DNA of 21,506 bases from contig JBMNQG010000038.1 in NCBI GenBank assembly GCA_050944015.1, forward strand, positions 1-21,506. The letters are read 5' to 3'. Positions 1-5,989 of the stretch are shown piece after piece. The notes under the pieces are model-generated. The model did no database searches. It was not told the origin of the DNA and saw only the letters and a program-made list of their open reading frames with translations. The stretch comes from DUOX01 sp050944015 (lineage in GTDB: Bacteria; Bacillota; Clostridia; Oscillospirales; Oscillospiraceae). Position 1 is the stretch's first letter, and each line of letters starts with the position of its first letter. A program made the translations under genes and the position numbers.

Positions 1-188
1 GGAGGGGCTGCTTTCTGCTCGGCCAGAAAGCAGCAAAAGAGCCGCACAAGAGGGGGGCTCTTACAAAGCCGCCCCCCTCTTGCGAAACTCCCCCCTTTGT
101 CGGCAGGTCTGTACGGCTGATTTGACGATTGTGCTATACTCGAGGGAACAGACTTTAAAGGTGCAACCCTCTATTTCCGCTGAACGCT
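1..188. repeat. Hairpin-rich intergenic repeat, copy 1
   Basis: This is the first of two diverged direct copies about 298 bases apart. It may begin left of the window. It contains a perfect 10-bp hairpin (CTGCTTTCTG at 8-17 with CAGAAAGCAG at 24-33) and a perfect 12-bp hairpin (CAAGAGGGGGGC at 47-58 with GCCCCCCTCTTG at 71-82). A 35-base block at 147-181 is identical to 444-478. Open frames crossing it are low in complexity, have no convincing ribosome binding site and are not conserved as protein between the copies, so I treat it as non-coding. It could be a non-autonomous mobile repeat or a structured RNA; the sequence does not decide which. Confidence 0.75.
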
Positions 189-298
189 GGTGCGGTGGTA
201 GATTATGGAATTGACTGATTGTGATAAGCAACGCTCCCGGCAGGGGAGGGTACTTTGATTTTGCCGCTGGTAATAATCTATAGACTGCATGCCCTCCG

Positions 299-486
299 GG
301 CGGGGCTGCTTTCTGCTCGGCCAGAAAGCAGCCAAAGAGCCGCACAAGAGGGGGGCTCCGACAAAGCCGCCCCCCTCTTGCGGAACTCCCCCACTGTGGT
401 TGGGGATAATGCGTTTGTGTGGGGATTTGTGCTGTATTCAAGAAACAGACTTTAAAGGTGCAACCCTCTATTTCCGCTAAACGCTC
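299..486. repeat. Hairpin-rich intergenic repeat, copy 2
   Basis: This is the second copy of the left-edge repeat. Both hairpins are conserved (306-315 with 322-331, and 345-356 with 369-380), as is the 35-base block at 444-478. The middle part (about 381-443) has diverged and differs slightly in length. Weak similarity continues past the block into 480-505, so the true unit may be close to 300 bases and arranged in tandem. The best-conserved pieces are the pairing arms and the 3' block, which suggests that structure matters more than coding. Confidence 0.75.
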
Positions 487-747
487 CAGCGGAGAGAGTT
501 TGGGAATTAAATCTACAAAGCCTTGGTTGGTACAGGCGCACGTACGAAGTCGTGCAGCCGTATTTTCCGGCGCTTGACGCCGGCGGGAGGCAAAGCGAAG
601 CGGTCTTTTAGATTATTGGGATTCTAGGCCTGCGCCCTTAAGCGTGTTTTGGGTACTTTTCCACGAGAAAAAGTACCGCCCCCGGCAGGGAGGCTGATTC
701 CGCCGGATGCTGGGGCGGCGGGAGACCGAAGTGAAGTTTGGAAATAA
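487..747. other. Non-coding stretch, no gene seen
   Basis: I find no credible coding region here. There are small inverted repeats, for example GGTACTTTT near 650-659 with AAAAGTACC near 669-677, and short C/G-rich phrases (such as CCCGGCAGGG) that also occur near 235-250 between the two repeat copies. It looks like more of the same degenerate intergenic repeat material. Confidence 0.5.
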
Positions 748-771
748 AAAGCACCCCGTACGGGGTGCTTT
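742..771 (-). terminator. Intrinsic terminator of the 785-2661 operon
   Basis: A perfect 24-base palindrome at 748-771 (arms AAAGCACCCCGT and ACGGGGTGCTTT) lies just past the stop codon at 785. On the minus strand it is followed by TTTTTATTT, a standard U-tract. Confidence 0.85.
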
Positions 772-784
772 GTCGCCTTGATAT

Positions 785-1537
785 TTATTGTTCCTGCAGC
801 AGCAGGGTTTCCACCTGCCGCAGCTGTTCCAGGGTGTTTACGCCTAAAATCTCGTAGCCCAGCTCCCGGCGGCAGGCCTCCACTTTCAGGCCCCGGGCAA
901 GCATCAGGCCGGGGGCGTCGGTGAGGTAGTATTCGCCCTGGGCGTTGTCGCGGCGCAGCTCGGAGAGCACGGAGCGCAGGGCGGCGGCGTCGAAGATGTA
1001 TACGCCGCCGTTGAGCTCGCCGATTTGCTTCTGCTCCGGAGTACAGTCCTTGTCCTCCACGATACCGGAAAACCGCCCGCTGGAATCCCGGATTATCCTG
1101 CCGTAGGGCAGGTCTATGCTGGAAGTGCCGGTGAGTATGGTGCAGGCGGCGCCGGTTTCCCTGTGCCTGGCCACCAGGGACATGTACGTCTCCCGGCGGA
1201 TGAGGGGCATGTCGCCGCAGCAGACCAGCAGGTCGCCGTCATAGCCCGGCATGGCCTGGAAGGCGGCCATGACCGCGTGGCCGGTGCCCAGCTGCCGGGC
1301 CTGCTCCGCGTGGGGGTAGCCGGGAAATCCCGCTATGACCTGCTCTTTCTTGTAGCCCACCACAAGGATGATGTCCTCCCTGGGGATGAAGTCCAGGGCG
1401 GAAAGCACGTAGTGGAGCAGGGGGCGTCCCGCCGCAAGGCGCATGACCTTGGGGACGTCGCAGCCTTCCGTGCGAAGGCGGGTGCCCTTGCCGGCGGCCA
1501 GAACCGCCGCTTTCAGTGGGCGGGAAGAATTATTCAT
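785..1537 (-). CDS. Stand-alone sugar-1-phosphate nucleotidyltransferase (GlmU N-terminal-like)
   Basis: A 250-residue nucleotidyltransferase of the GlmU N-terminal (MobA-like) fold. It should transfer a nucleotidyl group from NTP to a sugar-1-phosphate in the cytoplasm, by homology UTP to GlcNAc-1-P for UDP-GlcNAc synthesis. The signature LAAGKGTRLR is at about residues 14-23, followed by VPKVM with the conserved lysine, LGTGHAV, the metal-binding CGDMPL loop, NGGVYIF and GEYYLTD. Full-length GlmU is about 450-460 residues with a C-terminal left-handed beta-helix acetyltransferase. Here the protein stops after the first domain, and the terminator follows at once with no helix remnant. It may therefore work with a separate acetyltransferase or act on another sugar. 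It starts 20 bases after the upstream envelope gene, with AAAGGA ahead of the ATG, so the two are probably co-transcribed. The fold is secure; the substrate is not. Confidence 0.85.
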   Translation of the reverse strand: MNNSSRPLKAAVLAAGKGTRLRTEGCDVPKVMRLAAGRPLLHYVLSALDFIPREDIILVVGYKKEQVIAGFPGYPHAEQARQLGTGHAVMAAFQAMPGYDGDLLVCCGDMPLIRRETYMSLVARHRETGAACTILTGTSSIDLPYGRIIRDSSGRFSGIVEDKDCTPEQKQIGELNGGVYIFDAAALRSVLSELRRDNAQGEYYLTDAPGLMLARGLKVEACRRELGYEILGVNTLEQLRQVETLLLQEQ

Positions 1538-1557
1538 ATGTGCCAGTCCTTTGCTGT

Positions 1558-2661
1558 TTATTGGGCCGCGTCCCCTTCCTCAAGGGGAGGCAGGCTGTAT
1601 TTATAGTCCGCCAGGTGCTTAAGTACCTGGCGCAGGGTGTCGGTGTCGGACTCGCCGGCCCCGAAGCAGAGGAAGGCCCTTTCGGCGCCGGATTCAAGAT
1701 GCCGGGTGATTTTCCCGGCGGACAGGGCCGCTCCCGGCAGGGAGATAAGGTCGAAATCCACGCAGGCCAGGGAATTTTCGCCCGCCCACTGGCGGAGGGC
1801 TTCGGAGTTTTCCGGCAGGGCGGCCACAAACAGGGTCTTTTCCTGAGCGGCCTCGAATATCAGGGCCGAAGTCTCCTGGTAGTCGGAGGCGGGGTCGTCG
1901 CCGCAGAGCACCCCCACCCTGTGGCCGGCGCCCAGAAGCCGGCGCACCGTATCCGGGCCCTCCAGCACGTCCTCCGCCGTGAGGAAGAAGCAGGAGGAGA
2001 CCCGGTAGCCCTCAAGAAGGCTCAGAATGTCCCCGTTGGGAAGACCGAAAAAGCCCAGATAGACTGCGGTGTCCCAGCGGCTGACGTCCGGGGACGTGCC
2101 GGGGCCAGGCGGCAGGGGGACGGTGGGAGAGGGGGAGGGGGTCGCGATGGAGTTCATGTATTCGTTGTAGCGGGTTTTCATCTGCAGGGTGGCGGCGGAC
2201 AGGAAGTTCTTGTCGCTGAGCACCGCGCTGCTGTCCTTAATCCTCAGTATGTCCCCGTATCCCTTCCCTCTTATGTAGGAACAGGCGAGGCCGAAAAAGC
2301 TGCACACCGCCACGGCGGAAACGTATACCTGGCCGTTCCTGTATATGGCCGTGGCGGGAAAGGACTCGCCGTTGCCGTCGTAGGCGGTGCCTTCGTTAAT
2401 GTTGAAGTACAGCTGCCTTTCCGTGGTGTAAAGGGACACGTTGATGCCGTCGAAAGAGGAAAAGTATATCCTGAAGTTTGAGAAAACCCAGTTGGGAACG
2501 TAGGCCGTGCCGTTTACAAAAACGGGCATGGAATTCAGGTCCAAAAGGGTGTCGTTGATTGAAAGAAAGCAGATTTCGTCGGAGGCCTCCGCGGCGCCTG
2601 TGGGTATGAGGAAAAAAAGCAGCGCCGCCAAAAGCACCGAGGCGACAATACGCGGTTTCAT
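1558..2661 (-). CDS. Exported protein with degenerate polysaccharide-deacetylase-like domain
   Basis: I chose the ATG at 2661 because a perfect AGGAGG (2670-2677 on the plus strand) lies 8 bases upstream and the protein then begins with a signal peptide (MKPR, a hydrophobic run, cleavage near AEA-S). The mature N-terminal half resembles the copper-amine-oxidase N-terminal-like/stalk domains of clostridial wall proteins (VFVNGTAYVPNWVF, then YRNGQVYVSAVAV). A proline-rich linker (TPSPSPTVPLPPGPGTSP) leads to a C-terminal domain with the NodB pattern: a short hydrophobic strand, CFFLTAEDV, and PDTVRRLLGAGHRVGV. In active polysaccharide deacetylases that last segment continues into a metal-binding HSxxH; here it reads LCGDDPAS, so the histidines are absent. 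It is likely an inactive, carbohydrate-binding or regulatory relative acting outside the membrane. It is first in a two-gene operon with the nucleotidyltransferase. Confidence 0.72.
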   Translation of the reverse strand: MKPRIVASVLLAALLFFLIPTGAAEASDEICFLSINDTLLDLNSMPVFVNGTAYVPNWVFSNFRIYFSSFDGINVSLYTTERQLYFNINEGTAYDGNGESFPATAIYRNGQVYVSAVAVCSFFGLACSYIRGKGYGDILRIKDSSAVLSDKNFLSAATLQMKTRYNEYMNSIATPSPSPTVPLPPGPGTSPDVSRWDTAVYLGFFGLPNGDILSLLEGYRVSSCFFLTAEDVLEGPDTVRRLLGAGHRVGVLCGDDPASDYQETSALIFEAAQEKTLFVAALPENSEALRQWAGENSLACVDFDLISLPGAALSAGKITRHLESGAERAFLCFGAGESDTDTLRQVLKHLADYKYSLPPLEEGDAAQ

Positions 2662-2689
2662 GGGAGAGCCCTCCTTTCCTGCTTCGTAA

Positions 2690-2718
2690 ATTGTAGCATA
2701 GAAGCACACCCGCCGCAA
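2690..2718 (-). promoter_or_regulatory. Sigma-A promoter for the 785-2661 operon
   Basis: On the minus strand there is a -35 TTGCGG (2718-2713), a 17-base spacer and an extended -10 TGCTACAAT (TACAAT at 2695-2690). It lies 29 bases upstream of the chosen start at 2661 and diverges from the tRNA promoter. Confidence 0.7.
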
Positions 2719-2741
2719 GTGCGGGACACATAAAAATCCAC

Positions 2742-2770
2742 TTGACAGGGCGGGAAGAAAATTGTATAAT
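2742..2770 (+). promoter_or_regulatory. Consensus sigma-A promoter for the tRNA operon
   Basis: TTGACA (2742-2747), a 17-base spacer and TATAAT (2765-2770): a full consensus match, as expected for stable RNA genes. The tRNA begins 15 bases after the -10 box. Confidence 0.93.
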
Positions 2771-2784
2771 GACTAAGCGCTTAT

Positions 2785-2861
2785 GGCCCAGTAGTTCAGT
2801 TGGTTAGAACGCCAGCCTGTCACGCTGGAGGTCGACGGTTCGAGCCCGTTCTGGGTCGCCA
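2785..2861 (+). tRNA. tRNA-Asp (GTC)
   Basis: A 77-base tRNA with encoded CCA (2859-2861). The acceptor arms GGCCCAG and CTGGGTC pair. The D arm holds GTTCAGTTGGTTAGAAC, the anticodon loop reads CTGTCAC with anticodon GTC, and the T loop is TTCGAGC. It is the first gene of a two-tRNA operon. Confidence 0.97.
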
Positions 2862-2866
2862 TTCAT

Positions 2867-2942
2867 GCTTCTATAGCTCAGTAGGCAGAGCGCATCCTTG
2901 GTAAGGATGAGGTCTCCAGTTCGAATCTGGATAGAAGCTCCA
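2867..2942 (+). tRNA. tRNA-Thr (GGT)
   Basis: A 76-base tRNA with encoded CCA (2940-2942). The acceptor arms GCTTCTA and TAGAAGC pair, the anticodon stem ATCC/GGAT closes the loop TTGGTAA with anticodon GGT, and the T loop is TTCGAAT. It lies 5 bases after tRNA-Asp and shares its promoter. Confidence 0.97.
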
Positions 2943-2944
2943 GA

Positions 2945-2981
2945 AAAGAGGACGGGCAGCAGCCCGGCCTCTTTGTTTTTT
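2945..2981 (+). terminator. First terminator of the tRNA operon
   Basis: The hairpin AAAGAGG-a-CGGGC / GCCCG-g-CCTCTTT (one internal mismatch, loop AGCA) is followed by GTTTTTT. It starts immediately after the tRNA-Thr CCA. Confidence 0.88.
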
Positions 2982-2991
2982 GTAAAGTTTT

Positions 2992-3030
2992 AAGTCCAAT
3001 GATTCAAAATCATTGGACTTTTTATTTTTA
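2992..3030 (+). terminator. Second, tandem terminator after the tRNAs
   Basis: A perfect 12-bp stem (AAGTCCAATGAT at 2992-3003, ATCATTGGACTT at 3009-3020) with a 5-base loop is followed by TTTTTATTTTTA. Only about 10 bases separate it from the first terminator and there is no gene between them. It probably acts as a backup against read-through from the strong tRNA promoter. Confidence 0.8.
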
Positions 3031-3177
3031 TTTAAAAAAATCCATTTACTGTCCAAAAAATGAATAAAACCCGGCACGGGGCGGATGCGCCAAATTTTTC
3101 CGCGTATAAAATCCTGATTTCATAAAGCCTCCGGTTTATGTAATGTCTCCGGGGCAAATAAAACGGCCCGTCCGATA

Positions 3178-3306
3178 TATACTAAAAACGTTATCCGCCA
3201 CGAAAGGCGCGGAAAAGCAAGCCAAAAACCGGAATTTTCCAGCTTTTCAAAAGGGGCTGAAAGTCGCGCCTTAACCGGGCGGGTAACAGGGACGGAGGGG
3301 CGAGAT
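3178..3306 (+). promoter_or_regulatory. Structured leader of the HMA small-gene cluster
   Basis: A possible -10 TATACT (3178-3183) has no good -35. The transcript downstream would contain a perfect 8-bp closing stem (AAGGCGCG at 3204-3211 with CGCGCCTT at 3265-3272). It encloses a second helix (GAAAAGC at 3212-3218 with GCTTTTC at 3242-3248) and an internal palindrome-like segment at 3219-3241. The ribosome binding site GGAGGGG (3294-3300) lies outside the helices. I do not recognise this as a known riboswitch class. It may be a regulatory leader or simply a palindromic repeat. Confidence 0.4.
3211..3241. repeat. Short palindromic element, copy A
   Basis: This 31-base segment (GGAAAAGC at one end, TTTTCC near the other) matches 17533-17565 at roughly 27 of 33 aligned positions including gaps. 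GGAAAA and TTTTCC can pair. Both copies lie in leaders or intergenic DNA, so it may be a small dispersed REP-like element. Confidence 0.5.
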
Positions 3307-3516
3307 ATGAACAAGATGCTTTACAGCGTGTCGGGCATAGAGAACAAGCAGTGCAAGACCCAGCTAAAAAACGCCCTGAAGAAGATAGAGGGCATCCGGG
3401 AAGTCGGGGTGAACCAGACCACCGGCACTGTGCAGGTCCAGTACGGCGAGCCCGCCACTGAGGCGGACATCAGAAACTGCATAGAAAACTCCGGCTTCAG
3501 GATTGTGTACGAATAG
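3307..3516 (+). CDS. HMA-fold small protein lacking the CxxC metal motif
   Basis: A 69-residue protein of the heavy-metal-associated (copper chaperone-like) fold. It has the pattern of a short beta strand (MLYSVSGI), a helix (QLKNALKKIEGI), the strand pair REVGVNQTTGTVQVQYG, a second helix (TEADIRNCIENSGF) and a final strand. Canonical HMA domains bind metal through MxCxxC before helix 1. Here that position reads NKQCKT, with one cysteine only (Cys18 or nearby), so classic bidentate copper binding is unlikely. The start is set by GGAGGGG six bases before the ATG. It is the first of a set of tiny genes, with a second HMA-like gene 200 bases downstream. The fold is fairly secure; the function is unknown. 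Confidence 0.78.
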   Translation: MNKMLYSVSGIENKQCKTQLKNALKKIEGIREVGVNQTTGTVQVQYGEPATEADIRNCIENSGFRIVYE

Positions 3517-3544
3517 CGCTTTTAAGCCTGAAAGGGGTGCGGTC

Positions 3545-3685
3545 ATGGCAAAAGCCGGAATGAAAAGGCCCAGCGCCGAGGAGGTTTTGGGCAGAAACAT
3601 TCCCAAAAACGACGTAAGGCCCGTGCCGGAGCTCCAGGGGAAGGCAAAGCACACCAAGAAAAAGGCAAAGCCCGTCGTTTTCTAG
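3545..3685 (+). CDS. Small basic protein of unknown function
   Basis: A 46-residue protein, MAKAGMKRP at the start and KKKAKPVVF at the end, rich in lysine, arginine and proline, with no membrane segment or signal. The ATG at 3545 is preceded by AAAGGGGTG (3531-3539). An upstream in-frame start exists at 3503 but overlaps the previous gene and lacks a ribosome binding site. The central PKNDVRPVPELQGKAKHTKK has the look of a conserved clostridial small protein that I have seen described only as hypothetical; I cannot verify this here. Its place between two HMA-like genes suggests a shared role or co-regulation. Confidence 0.7.
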   Translation: MAKAGMKRPSAEEVLGRNIPKNDVRPVPELQGKAKHTKKKAKPVVF

Positions 3686-3714
3686 AGGCTTTTACAGGAA
3701 CGGAGGGCGCTTTA

Positions 3715-3945
3715 ATGTCGAAAGCCAGCGTTTATTTTACCCTTGAGGGCGCCGGGGAAAAGCGGGATGCGAGAAAGATTAAGCGGGACCTGGATTCCCT
3801 GAAAGGCGTCCAGTCTGTGGCCGTAAGCGGGAACCAGGTGGCGGTGGACTACGACACCACCGGCGTGGACAGGGACAGGATAAGAGAAAAGCTCGAAAAC
3901 CTGGGCTATGCGGTGATGAATGTCAGGACGGAAAACCACGGCTGA
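3715..3945 (+). CDS. Second HMA-fold small protein, no cysteines
   Basis: A 76-residue protein with the HMA beta-alpha-beta-beta-alpha-beta layout: strand ASVYFTL, helix KRDARKIKRDLDSLKGV, strands QSVAVSGNQVAVDYD, helix DRDRIREKLENLGYAV. It has no cysteine at all, and the metal loop reads EGAGEKRD. The closest architectural parallel is the upstream HMA-like protein, but sequence identity between the two looks low. The ATG follows GGAGGG (3702-3707) by seven bases. It could be a fold-only adaptor or a protein-protein interaction partner rather than a metal chaperone. Confidence 0.75.
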   Translation: MSKASVYFTLEGAGEKRDARKIKRDLDSLKGVQSVAVSGNQVAVDYDTTGVDRDRIREKLENLGYAVMNVRTENHG

Positions 3946-3964
3946 CCCGGAGGAAGGAGGCCAA

Positions 3965-4082
3965 ATGCCCAAAGACAGCCAGCCCGACAACAAGAGGCCA
4001 GAATAAGGAAGGCCAGGGGGCAGACGCCCCTGACCAGGGAAAACCAGAACCAGAACAGGAACGCGAAAAAGCACTCCATTAA
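3965..4082 (+). pseudogene. Probable frameshifted small hydrophilic protein gene
   Basis: A perfect AAGGAGG (3954-3960) precedes an ATG at 3965 that reads MPKDSQPDNKRPE and stops at 4004-4006. Moving by one base near 4004, the frame stays open as KEGQGADAPDQGKPEPEQER and then EKALH before a stop at 4080-4082. Both parts share the same D/Q/P/E/K-rich composition, which suggests one protein of about 38 residues split by a one-base indel, either real or an assembly error. The alternative is a genuine 13-residue peptide. It closes the HMA cluster and is followed by a terminator. Confidence 0.4.
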
Positions 4083-4133
4083 AAGAGGCGACGTTTGAGC
4101 CGTTGACGGGGCAGATGAAAATTTATAGTATTC

Positions 4134-4162
4134 GGGGCGGGGCTTTTGCCCCGCTCCTTTTT
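4134..4162 (+). terminator. Terminator of the HMA small-gene cluster
   Basis: A 10-bp stem (GGGGCGGGGC at 4134-4143 with GCCCCGCTCC at 4148-4157, one G-U pair) with loop TTTT is followed by TTTTT. Confidence 0.88.
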
Positions 4163-4181
4163 GCGGGAAAAAAGTTTTTAT

Positions 4182-4210
4182 TTTACAATTTTTAAAAAAA
4201 GGTATATAAT
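4182..4210 (+). promoter_or_regulatory. Sigma-A promoter for the flavoprotein/ferredoxin operon
   Basis: TTTACA (4182-4187), a 17-base A/T-rich spacer and TATAAT (4205-4210). The leader is short (about 27 bases), with AAGGAGGAG just before the start codon. Confidence 0.85.
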
Positions 4211-4243
4211 TTTGAAAGGTTTTGATTTTTTAAGGAGGAGCCT

Positions 4244-5989
4244 ATGAAACGTTACAAGTCCGATTTGCTGATAGTCGGCGGGGGAGTGGCGGGGCTCTTC
4301 GCCGCCGTCACCGCCAGGGAGATGGGGCTGGAGGTGTGCCTTGCGGACAAGGCCTATGCCGGAAAGTCCGGGGCCAGCATCATGGCCAGCGGGCAGCTTA
4401 ACGTGTTCAACCCCGCCTGGGGCAAGAAGTACGAGGAAGTTTTCGCCAGGATTGTGGAAATCGGCGAAAACCTTGTGAACCAGGACTGGCTGGAGGTCAT
4501 GCTGCGGGAGTCCTGGAGCGTATATGAGAACCTGCGTGACTGGGGGGCGGAGTTCCCCTGCCCCGAGGAGGAGTTTCCCACCTACATGAAGGCGGTTCAC
4601 GAGTTTGCGGAGGAGGAGAAAAAGGAGGGCATAGAGGAGCCGCCCCTGGACATGGTTCCCCTCAAGCACAGGGAGCTTCCCCCAAAGCTGCGGAAGAAGG
4701 CGGAGTCCGTGGGAGTCCGCTTCGCCGACAGGGTGATGGTCACGGACCTGATTCGCCGGGACGGCAGGATTGTGGGTGCCGTGGGCTTTCAGGTGGAGGA
4801 CGCGGAGCCCGTGGTCTTTGAGGCGGCGGCCACCATCCTCAGCGCCGGGAAGAACGGCTTCCGGGCCCCGGGAATGAACATCGCCGAGCTGACGGGGGAC
4901 CCGGACGCCATGGCCTACAGGGCCGGGGCGGACATATCCGGCAAGGAGTTCCCCGACATGCACATAAACATAGCCCGGTATCTAGTGTGGAAGGGCAACG
5001 GCGAGCTTTACCCCGCCTACTGGAACTTTGTGGACGGGGAGGGGGAGCACATCCCCATGATGGGCTTCGACCTGTCCATGGCCTCGGTAATCCATGCGGG
5101 CAGGGGGCCCGTGGTTTGGGACTTCGCCAGCGCCACGGAAGCGGACATAAGAAAGATGAAAAACTACATAGAAAAGCGGGGCGCGCCTTTTGAGACGGAG
5201 CGGGTGAAACTGGGCTGCTTTACCGGCAAAAACGAGCGGATAATAGGCGGCAGCGCCGCCGGCAGCATGGCGGAGCAGACGGCGGGAATCTGGCCCGTTG
5301 ACCTGTACTGCAAATCCACCGTGGACGGCCTTTACGCCGCCGGGGACTGCTGCAGCACCTGGGCCTGGGGCGCCATAAACGCGGGGGCGCCTCCGGGACT
5401 GATGCCCGCCGGAGTAACGGGCAGGAGGGCCGCGAAAGGCGCCGCCCGCTACATTGGCGAGGTTAAGGGCCAAGACCTGTCGCCGGGCCGGGAGCAGGTG
5501 GAGGAGATGCTGGACGGCATGCTGGTTCCCTTAAGGCGGAAGACCGGCTTTGACCCCAGGTGGGTGTGCCAGCTGCTGCAGAACACCATGATGCCCTACT
5601 ACATACTCCACATCAAGAGAGGGGACAGGCTTTCCGCCGCACTGGTCACAGTGGAATTCCTGCGGGACCACATGGTGCCGAGGCTCATGGCCCGCGACGC
5701 CCATGAGCTGAGGCTCTGCCACGAGGTGCGGAACATGGTATTAAACGCCGAGATGATACTCAGGGCTTCCCTGGCCAGGCAGGAGAGCCGGGGCTGGCAC
5801 TACAGGGAGGACTTCCCCGCCCAGGACGATGCCAACTGGCTGGCATGGGTGCGCATGCGCAGGGGCGAAAAAGGCATGGAGGTCGTCCGGGAGCCCGTAC
5901 CCGAAAAGTGGAGGCCCAAGGGTCCCGTGGAATACAGGAAGAAATGGCTTGCCTGGGAGCAGAGGGAGGAGGGACGGCTGTGGCGATAG
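4244..5989 (+). CDS. AprA/FrdA-like FAD-binding oxidoreductase subunit
   Basis: A 581-residue cytoplasmic flavoprotein of the fumarate reductase / succinate dehydrogenase / adenylylsulfate reductase A superfamily. The N-terminal Rossmann FAD motif is VGGGVAGLFAA (residues 11-21), followed by KSGASIMASGQLN, which contacts FAD in this family. Mid-protein there is GDPDAMAYRAGAD (218-230), and the C-terminal FAD motif DGLYAAGDC (361-369) leads into WGAINAGAPPGLMPAG. A basic helical tail rich in R, W and E follows, as in AprA-type proteins. No signal peptide or membrane segment is seen. It overlaps the downstream ferredoxin by 10 bases, so the two are translationally coupled and probably form a heterodimer that passes electrons between the ferredoxin clusters and FAD. 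I cannot assign the substrate: dissimilatory APS reduction is possible by family, but no sat, qmo or dsr genes are in the window. Confidence 0.82.
   Translation: MKRYKSDLLIVGGGVAGLFAAVTAREMGLEVCLADKAYAGKSGASIMASGQLNVFNPAWGKKYEEVFARIVEIGENLVNQDWLEVMLRESWSVYENLRDWGAEFPCPEEEFPTYMKAVHEFAEEEKKEGIEEPPLDMVPLKHRELPPKLRKKAESVGVRFADRVMVTDLIRRDGRIVGAVGFQVEDAEPVVFEAAATILSAGKNGFRAPGMNIAELTGDPDAMAYRAGADISGKEFPDMHINIARYLVWKGNGELYPAYWNFVDGEGEHIPMMGFDLSMASVIHAGRGPVVWDFASATEADIRKMKNYIEKRGAPFETERVKLGCFTGKNERIIGGSAAGSMAEQTAGIWPVDLYCKSTVDGLYAAGDCCSTWAWGAINAGAPPGLMPAGVTGRRAAKGAARYIGEVKGQDLSPGREQVEEMLDGMLVPLRRKTGFDPRWVCQLLQNTMMPYYILHIKRGDRLSAALVTVEFLRDHMVPRLMARDAHELRLCHEVRNMVLNAEMILRASLARQESRGWHYREDFPAQDDANWLAWVRMRRGEKGMEVVREPVPEKWRPKGPVEYRKKWLAWEQREEGRLWR

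Noticed and set aside
61..441. A 126-codon open frame on the minus strand across the left-edge repeats
   Set aside because: It runs through both non-coding repeat copies and their hairpins, has no ribosome binding site, and its sequence is not conserved as protein between the two copies.
1516..2481. Long plus-strand open frame of 321 codons
   Set aside because: It is antisense to the exported deacetylase-like gene and the nucleotidyltransferase start; it is G/A/V-rich with no ribosome binding site, a typical high-GC shadow.
2871..3077. A 68-codon minus-strand frame ending PYQGCALPTEL
   Set aside because: It is antisense to tRNA-Thr. This ending is a well-known false protein produced by translating the complement of tRNA genes.
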